DNA of 10,049 nt. It comes from Treponema sp. (lineage in GTDB: Bacteria > Spirochaetota > Spirochaetia > Treponematales > Breznakiellaceae). The stretch lies in assembly GCA_031281925.1 (NCBI GenBank), contig JAITES010000217.1, positions 1 through 10,049 on the forward strand, given 5' to 3'. The translations under genes and the position numbers were made by a program. Of this stretch, positions 5,795 through 10,049 are shown piece by piece. The stretch's first letter is position 1. Each line of letters starts with the position of its first letter. Below the pieces are notes generated by a model. It ran no database searches. It was given only the letters and a program-made list of their open reading frames with translations, and had not been told where the DNA came from.

Positions 5795-6799
5795 TTGGAA
5801 AAGTTTGCCGATGAAGCGGTAATTGAAGTTTCCTCAGGTTCCGGCGGGAACGGCTGCGCGGCTTTCCGGCGGGAAAAGTATGTTCCCAGAGGGGGGCCTG
5901 CCGGGGGAGACGGAGGCAGGGGCGGAGACGTGGTCTTTACGGTCCGGCGGAATCTTAGAACCCTCTCTCATCTTCGTTATAAACAATCTTTTAAGGCGGA
6001 AAACGGACACGACGGCGAAGGGGGAGGCCGTTACGGCAGGAATGGGGAAGATGTACTGATCCCCCTGCCGCCGGGCAGCCTTATCCGGGACGCCGGGAGC
6101 GGGGAACTCATCCGGGATTTCGGGAAAAATCCCGAAGACTGGATCTTTTTGAAGGGCGGAAACGGGGGCTGGGGGAATATTCACTTCAAGTCTTCGGTTA
6201 ATCAGGCCCCCCGCAAGGCTCTGCCCGGGAAAAGCGGGGAATTCCGCCGTCTCAAGGTAGAGCTTGAGATCATGGCCGATATTGGTTTTGTGGGTTTTCC
6301 CAATGCGGGGAAATCTTCGCTGCTGGAAAAGCTTACCAATGCCCGGCCCAGGATAGCCCCCTATCCCTTTACCACAAAGATCCCCAATCTGGGAGTCCTT
6401 ACACTGGGAAGAAGCCGGGGAGATGATGATGAGGGCCGCGACATCATCCTGGCGGATATTCCGGGACTTATCGAAGGGGCCAGTGAGGGGGCCGGGCTGG
6501 GCCACCGTTTCCTCAGGCATATTTCAAGGACTGCGGCCCTGGCTTTTCTTGTTGACCTTTCCGAAGATAATTACCTTAAAGCCTTCGATATTCTGCTGAA
6601 GGAGCTTGAATCGTTTTCCCCTGAACTTACTGAAAAAAAACGGCTTGTTCTGGGAACCAAACGGGATCTCGCTGAAACCGAAGGCCGCCTCGAAGAATTA
6701 GCCGCGGCCCTTCCCGGAGAACAGGTTCGCGGCATCTCGGTATTCAGCGGGGAAGGGCTGGCCGAACTGGCGAATCTTTTCGGGGAGCTTTGCCGGTGA
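5795..6799 (+). CDS. obgE: Obg/CgtA ribosome-assembly GTPase
   Basis: A 334-aa GTPase of large-subunit maturation and stress control. The glycine-rich Obg fold covers about 1-158 (GSGGNGCAAFRREKY near 15-29). The G domain follows: G1 GFPNAGKS (167-174), G2 YPFTT (190-194), G3 DIPGLIEGAS (221-230). G4 reads TKRD (288-291) in place of the usual NKxD, and G5 reads ISVFSGEGL (314-322) in place of an SA-type loop. There is no C-terminal OCT domain. The TTG 5795 start aligns with the family N-terminus; no in-frame ATG or GTG lies upstream within the gap, and no clear Shine-Dalgarno is visible, so coupling to rpmA is likely. An out-of-frame ATG at 5784 opens a 12-codon ORF across the start. The stop overlaps the nadD start (GTGA). 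Confidence 0.97.
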   Translation: MEKFADEAVIEVSSGSGGNGCAAFRREKYVPRGGPAGGDGGRGGDVVFTVRRNLRTLSHLRYKQSFKAENGHDGEGGGRYGRNGEDVLIPLPPGSLIRDAGSGELIRDFGKNPEDWIFLKGGNGGWGNIHFKSSVNQAPRKALPGKSGEFRRLKVELEIMADIGFVGFPNAGKSSLLEKLTNARPRIAPYPFTTKIPNLGVLTLGRSRGDDDEGRDIILADIPGLIEGASEGAGLGHRFLRHISRTAALAFLVDLSEDNYLKAFDILLKELESFSPELTEKKRLVLGTKRDLAETEGRLEELAAALPGEQVRGISVFSGEGLAELANLFGELCR

Positions 6800-7995
6800 G
6801 GCTTGCCGTTCTGGGGGGGAGTTTTAACCCCGTTCACATCGGCCATCTCTTCCTGGCCGGAGAGCTTCTCCATGACCAGGGCTACGATCGGGTTCTTCTG
6901 GTTCCCGCCTACGAGTCGCCGTTCAAACTGGAGGCAAACATAGGCTCTTCCTCCAGAGACAGGCTGGATATGCTCTTTGCTTCCATCACCGGAGACGAAC
7001 GTCTCTCCGTGGAGGACTGCGAGATACGCCGGGAAGGAATTTCCTATACCATTGATACCCTTCGGGATATTATTCAGCGCTACCAGCCTGAGGGGAAACC
7101 GGGACTCGTTATCGGGGATGACCTTGCGGAAGGTTTCCTTTCATGGAAAGATGCTTCCGGAATTCTGGATTTGGCGGAGATCGTCATTGCGCGGCGCAAC
7201 GGAACAGAGGCGAAGAGTCAGCCCTTTCCCTGCAGGCAGCTTGAAAATGAGATAATGGATATTTCTTCCAGACTGGTAAGGGAACGAATCAGGGCCGGAG
7301 CCGCCTGGGAGTATCTGGTACCTGCCGGCGCCCGTATCATCATTGAAGACCGTTCCCTCTATATGGAGGCTTCAGAATCTCCTGCGTCCGGGAATCTTGA
7401 GATCTCCAAGGATTTCCTTGTCAGGGTTGAGGAGGAGGCCCGCAGACGGCTCAGCCCGGGCCGTTTTCTCCATTCCAGGAACACGGCTCTCCTTGCACGG
7501 GATCTGGCGGAGCGTTGGGGCCAGGATACCGCAGCCGCCTGGCTTGCCGGGATGAGCCATGACATTTGCAAGTCCATGAGGGAAGAGGAACTGCTGGAAC
7601 TGGCCCGGAAGGACGGAATGGCGATCAGCGCCTTTGAGGAAAAGAAAGCTTCCCTGCTTCACGGAAGGGCGGCGGCCGTATTTCTCCGGGAACGTTTCGG
7701 CATTGAAAGGGAGGATGTGCTTGAGGCAATACGGGTGCATACCGCGGGGGAACCGGGGATGGGGCCCCTTGCCAGGATTCTCTACATAGCCGACAAGATC
7801 GAGGTAGGCCGGGAAAAAATAGATCCGGCGCTGAGGAAGCTTGTCCTGGAAAAAAGCCTTGCGGAAGTGTTTCCGGCAGTGCTGGAACAGACTGTCTCCT
7901 GGCTGCGGGCACGGCATATAGACCTTTTGAAGGAGACTCTGGATTTGTTAAAATCGGCGCGGGAAGGCATGGAACATGAAGAGAAACAAGGCTGA
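6796..7995 (+). CDS. nadD: NadD–YqeK fusion: nicotinate-nucleotide adenylyltransferase plus HD hydrolase
   Basis: A 399-aa two-domain protein. Residues 1 to about 190 are NadD, which makes nicotinate adenine dinucleotide from NaMN and ATP: GGSFNPVHIGH with the HxGH nucleotidyl-transfer motif (14-17), IGDD (106-109), W117 and ISSRLVR (156-162). Residues about 203-395 are a YqeK-type HD-domain hydrolase (diadenosine tetraphosphatase family): His226, the HD pair His255-Asp256, His289 in LLHGRAA, His315 in VHTAG and Asp333 in IADKIE, all metal-site positions. The linker near 191-202 is short and serine/proline-rich. I prefer GTG 6796, which overlaps the obg stop as GTGA and has GGGGAG at a suitable distance, over TTG 6790, which is only about 3 nt from it. 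The end overlaps the next gene by 20 nt. NadD and YqeK are adjacent separate genes in many Firmicutes. Confidence 0.95.
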   Translation: MRLAVLGGSFNPVHIGHLFLAGELLHDQGYDRVLLVPAYESPFKLEANIGSSSRDRLDMLFASITGDERLSVEDCEIRREGISYTIDTLRDIIQRYQPEGKPGLVIGDDLAEGFLSWKDASGILDLAEIVIARRNGTEAKSQPFPCRQLENEIMDISSRLVRERIRAGAAWEYLVPAGARIIIEDRSLYMEASESPASGNLEISKDFLVRVEEEARRRLSPGRFLHSRNTALLARDLAERWGQDTAAAWLAGMSHDICKSMREEELLELARKDGMAISAFEEKKASLLHGRAAAVFLRERFGIEREDVLEAIRVHTAGEPGMGPLARILYIADKIEVGREKIDPALRKLVLEKSLAEVFPAVLEQTVSWLRARHIDLLKETLDLLKSAREGMEHEEKQG

Positions 7996-9199
7996 TCCAA
8001 GCATATTTCTTTTGGCTGCCATTGTACTGCTTTTTGCGGCGGGAAGCGTCTTTATCTATATATTTTTTCATTCAAATCCCGAAGATGAAGCTTTTACCGG
8101 AGACCGGATTATCAATACCCTTTTTGTGCTTGAGGATCAGGGGAAACCTTTGGCTTCCTATGTACTTATGCACTATCCTGCCACCAGACGGGCGGCTATT
8201 TTTGATATTCCCGGCGAAGTGGGAATGATTATTCAGCAGATCAACCGGGTGGATCGCATTGATACGGTGTATAACAGCAAGGATATAGGCCCTTTCAGCA
8301 CCGAAATGGGGAAGCTTCTGGGAGTCCAGATCAACTTTTCACTTGTCATCAACAGGGAGAACCTGGGAAAGATAGTTGACCTTCTGGAAGGAGTGGACAT
8401 CTTCATCCCCTCTCCGGTGGAAATTTTTGATGAAACTCCTCCCGTTCTGTTCCCCTCGGGACTCATCAGAATGGATGGAGACAAGGCCCGGCTCTTTGTA
8501 AGCTACAGCCAGAGCGGAGAAGAGCAGGAACTTACCGTGTTCCGGCGGCAGCGTTTCTTCCTCTCCCTGATCAAGAGACTGGGAGAAAAAAACGAAGAAC
8601 TCAAAAACCCTGCCTTGACCCGGATGTTTTACCCTCTATTCTCTTCGTCCACGGGACAGCATGTAAGAACCCGGCTTTTTGATGAACTTGCAGACATTGA
8701 TACGGATCGGACGAACATTCAGTCTGTCGGGGGGAATGTCCGGGAAGTTTCGGGCCAGGTGCTTCTCTTCCCCTTTTATGACGGCAGTCTTATCAAGGAG
8801 ATTGTGCGTCAGTCTCTGGGAAGCCTTACCCGGCAGCAGGAAGGCTCCCTTGACGAGCGGGTTTTTACCGTGGAAGTGCTCAACGGTTCGGGGATAAACG
8901 GCATTGCAGGACGTACTGCGGAACTCCTGCGCAGTTTTGGCTATGATGTTATCTCCATCGGGAATGCCGACCGCAGCGACTATGAAAAAACCGAGATCAT
9001 CGACCGTTCGGGCCTTGAAGAGGTGGTAAAAGCCCTGGGAGAAGTGATCCGCTGTGAAAATATCCGCAGCGAAGCAATCATTTCCGATATACCATCCGCC
9101 ACGGAGATGGAGCTTAACCTGCAGAATTTTGAGTATCGTTCCGATTTTACACTCATTATAGGAAGGGATTTTAATGGCAGATATGTCTCAGGCGGATAA
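7976..9199 (+). CDS. Divergent LytR-CpsA-Psr (LCP)-like protein with LytR_C domain
   Basis: A 407-aa membrane-anchored protein. It has a short positive N-terminus and one membrane helix (about 9-32, FLLAAIVLLFAAGSVFIYIF), so the bulk faces the periplasm. Residues about 45-205 follow an LCP layout: LLGVQINFSLVINRENLGKIVDLLEGVDIFI (about 114-144) matches the conserved substrate-lipid region, and FRRQR (189-193) matches the late Arg/Gln motif. The usual SIPRDT element reads DIPGEV (77-82) and the early RsDT element is not recognisable. Residues about 296-398 are a LytR_C domain (VEVLNGSGINGIAGRTAELL). LCP proteins transfer glycopolymers from lipid carriers to cell walls; with a degraded active site this may be a structural or altered-substrate version. 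It overlaps both neighbours. The start ATG 7976 lies inside the nadD–yqeK end. Confidence 0.85.
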   Translation: MKRNKADPSIFLLAAIVLLFAAGSVFIYIFFHSNPEDEAFTGDRIINTLFVLEDQGKPLASYVLMHYPATRRAAIFDIPGEVGMIIQQINRVDRIDTVYNSKDIGPFSTEMGKLLGVQINFSLVINRENLGKIVDLLEGVDIFIPSPVEIFDETPPVLFPSGLIRMDGDKARLFVSYSQSGEEQELTVFRRQRFFLSLIKRLGEKNEELKNPALTRMFYPLFSSSTGQHVRTRLFDELADIDTDRTNIQSVGGNVREVSGQVLLFPFYDGSLIKEIVRQSLGSLTRQQEGSLDERVFTVEVLNGSGINGIAGRTAELLRSFGYDVISIGNADRSDYEKTEIIDRSGLEEVVKALGEVIRCENIRSEAIISDIPSATEMELNLQNFEYRSDFTLIIGRDFNGRYVSGG

Positions 9200-9575
9200 G
9201 GACGCAAGCCTGGCCCGTGAACTGGGTATCCTCCTTACCGAACATCAGGGAAAGGAAGTAACAGTCCTCGATCTCCGCAGCCTCAACAGCTGGACCGATT
9301 TTTTTGTTATCGCTACCGTTTCAAGCGGCACTCACCTTTCCGGGCTGGAACGGCATATCAAGGACTATTGCCGGGAGCATGAAGTGGAGATCCTCCGCCG
9401 TTCCCGCCGGCCGGATAAGGGACGGGATGAACAGGGAAGCGGCCTCCAGGATGAATGGTGTCTCCTTGACCTGGGTATTCTTGTGATTCACCTGATGAGC
9501 AAGCGGGCACGGGAATTCTATGAACTTGAGCGACTCTGGAGCGAAGCCCTGGTCATCTACGGCCCCGTTGAATAA
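9174..9575 (+). CDS. rsfS: Ribosomal silencing factor RsfS
   Basis: A 133-aa RsfS/YbeB/Iojap family protein. Family members bind L14 on the free 50S subunit and block joining to the 30S when nutrients are low. Visible hallmarks are LNSWTDFFVIATVSSGTHL (about 37-55), EWCLLDLGILVIHLM (about 94-108) and REFYELERLWSEA (about 112-124). The length is normal. ATG 9174 is preceded by GGAAGGG (9161-9167) at 6-nt spacing and overlaps the LCP-like gene by 26 nt. A second in-frame ATG at 9183 is possible but further from that site. It is the last gene of the operon and converges on the acidic-protein gene 69 nt away. Its presence beside a nadD gene is the usual bacterial arrangement. Confidence 0.97.
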   Translation: MADMSQADKDASLARELGILLTEHQGKEVTVLDLRSLNSWTDFFVIATVSSGTHLSGLERHIKDYCREHEVEILRRSRRPDKGRDEQGSGLQDEWCLLDLGILVIHLMSKRAREFYELERLWSEALVIYGPVE

Positions 9576-9580
9576 GGGGC

Positions 9581-9620
9581 AAAAAAAGGCGGCCGCCCGG
9601 TTCCCAGGCCGGGAAGCGCC
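9581..9620 (-). terminator. Intrinsic terminator of the acidic-protein gene
   Basis: Read on the minus strand, a GC-rich hairpin (9620-9588) is followed directly by seven Ts (9587-9581). The stem pairs CCCGG with CCGGG and the outer GGCG with CGCC around a small internal loop. It lies 24 nt past the acidic gene's stop. The plus-strand side has no T-run, so it would terminate rsfS transcripts poorly. Confidence 0.7.
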
Positions 9621-9643
9621 TCTTGTACCGGAGAATTCGGAAA

Positions 9644-9952
9644 CTATTCGTCGAAATCGTCGTAATCTACATCTTCTTCGTAGTCGAAATCATCTTCCTC
9701 GTCCTCAAAATCGTCTTCCTCGTCCTCAAAGTCATCGTCTTCGAAGTCATCTTCGAAGTCATCTTCCATATCGTCGAAGTTATCTTCCTCGTCCATGCCG
9801 TCCTCCTCATCTTCATCATCGTCATCGAAAACAATCCGGGGGAAGGATATGCTGTCATACTGCCATCCGTCAACCGGAATAAGGGCAAGCATTTCTTCGG
9901 GATTATTAGCGGGCTCCTCTTGAACCATGCAACGAAACTTCCAGCGCACCAT
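9644..9952 (-). CDS. Small highly acidic repeat protein of unknown function
   Basis: A 102-aa protein I do not recognise. Residues 1-42 form an ordinary, possibly folded segment (MVRWKFRCMVQEEPANNPEE, then a hydrophobic stretch to RIVF). Residues 43-102 are 46 Asp/Glu out of 60, with an aromatic residue (F or Y) recurring about every seven residues. ATG 9952 is chosen because GGAG (9962-9959) sits 6 nt upstream; an in-frame ATG at 9964 has no ribosome-binding site and lies only about 15 nt from the predicted transcript start. The gene has its own promoter and terminator, which supports it over the hydrophobic open frame on the opposite strand. Acidic tails of this kind are known in nucleic-acid mimics, chaperones and the RNA-polymerase delta subunit, but nothing here fixes a role. 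It converges on rsfS. Confidence 0.8.
   Translation of the reverse strand: MVRWKFRCMVQEEPANNPEEMLALIPVDGWQYDSISFPRIVFDDDDEDEEDGMDEEDNFDDMEDDFEDDFEDDDFEDEEDDFEDEEDDFDYEEDVDYDDFDE
9693..9766 (-). repeat. Short tandem repeats coding the acidic tail
   Basis: A 17-nt word, tcttcctcgtcctcaaa on the plus strand, occurs at 9693-9709 and 9714-9730 (period 21). The 12-nt word gaagtcatcttc occurs twice in tandem at 9743-9766. Both periods are multiples of three, so slippage would add or remove DEF/DEE units without shifting frame. Confidence 0.75.
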
Positions 9953-9985
9953 GATACTCTCCATTTGGTCGAAGTCTTTAATGCA

Positions 9986-10014
9986 ACATTAGGTAGAGAT
10001 CGGGTAATTGTCAA
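9986..10014 (-). promoter_or_regulatory. Promoter of the acidic-protein gene
   Basis: On the minus strand, a perfect TTGACA (10014-10009) is followed after 17 nt by TAATGT (9991-9986). The predicted start is near 9979, giving a leader of about 27 nt to ATG 9952. The -35 region shares the nine bases TTGACAATT with the helicase promoter. The remaining bases to 10049 show nothing I can assign. Confidence 0.6.
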
Positions 10015-10049
10015 GTATTTTTTGCAGATTTAACGATCTTCAGAATCTT

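Noticed and set aside
9623..10033. A 136-codon plus-strand frame predicted to be very hydrophobic, like a membrane protein
   Set aside because: It is the mirror of the acidic-tail codons (GAT/GAC/GAA read in reverse as Ile/Val/Phe). It has no ribosome-binding site or promoter, while the minus-strand gene has a promoter, ribosome-binding site and terminator.

Overview
The window looks like a chromosomal segment of a treponeme-like spirochaete. The main pointer is the gene order rplU, prp, rpmA, obg, a nadD–yqeK fusion, an LCP/LytR-type gene and rsfS. A large protein I recall as a spirochaete-restricted unknown family (DUF5312, from memory) sits directly upstream of argS. The core genes are moderately GC-rich, with TTG/GTG starts and many overlapping genes. 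The genus is an inference; the sequence does not prove it.

Layout. (1) Positions 1-1040, minus strand: the N-terminal 346 codons of an SNF2/RapA-type helicase that runs off the left edge. It is visibly more AT-rich than the rest and is probably an accessory, possibly defence-related, gene. Its likely promoter lies at 1091-1119, and a perfect 14-bp GC palindrome covers its predicted transcription start. (2) Positions 1130-4636, plus strand: a 569-aa protein of unknown function and argS, 15 nt apart, probably co-transcribed. (3) Positions 4637-4867: a non-coding stretch packed with four stem-loops. Three share a TGTTCC/GGAACA core, and a good promoter lies between the third and fourth. (4) Positions 4868-9575, plus strand: a compact seven-gene operon (rplU, prp, rpmA, obg, nadD–yqeK, LCP-like, rsfS) with gaps of 10 nt or less and overlaps up to 26 nt. 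(5) Positions 9644-9952, minus strand: a small extremely acidic protein with its own promoter and an intrinsic terminator facing rsfS. Positions 9953-10049 hold only that promoter and leader.

How the genes fit together. The operon joins large-subunit ribosome production (L21, L27), ribosome maturation GTPase Obg, the Prp protease, ribosome silencing factor RsfS, NAD synthesis with a dinucleotide-polyphosphate hydrolase, and an envelope LCP-like protein. This resembles a growth-rate or stringency module. The most notable points are the palindrome cluster that carries the rplU promoter, a catalytically intact-looking Prp beside an L27 that has no cleavable N-terminal extension, a degenerate LCP active site, the NadD–YqeK fusion, and the acidic repeat protein. 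I see no rRNA, tRNA, CRISPR array, transposase gene or phage gene.
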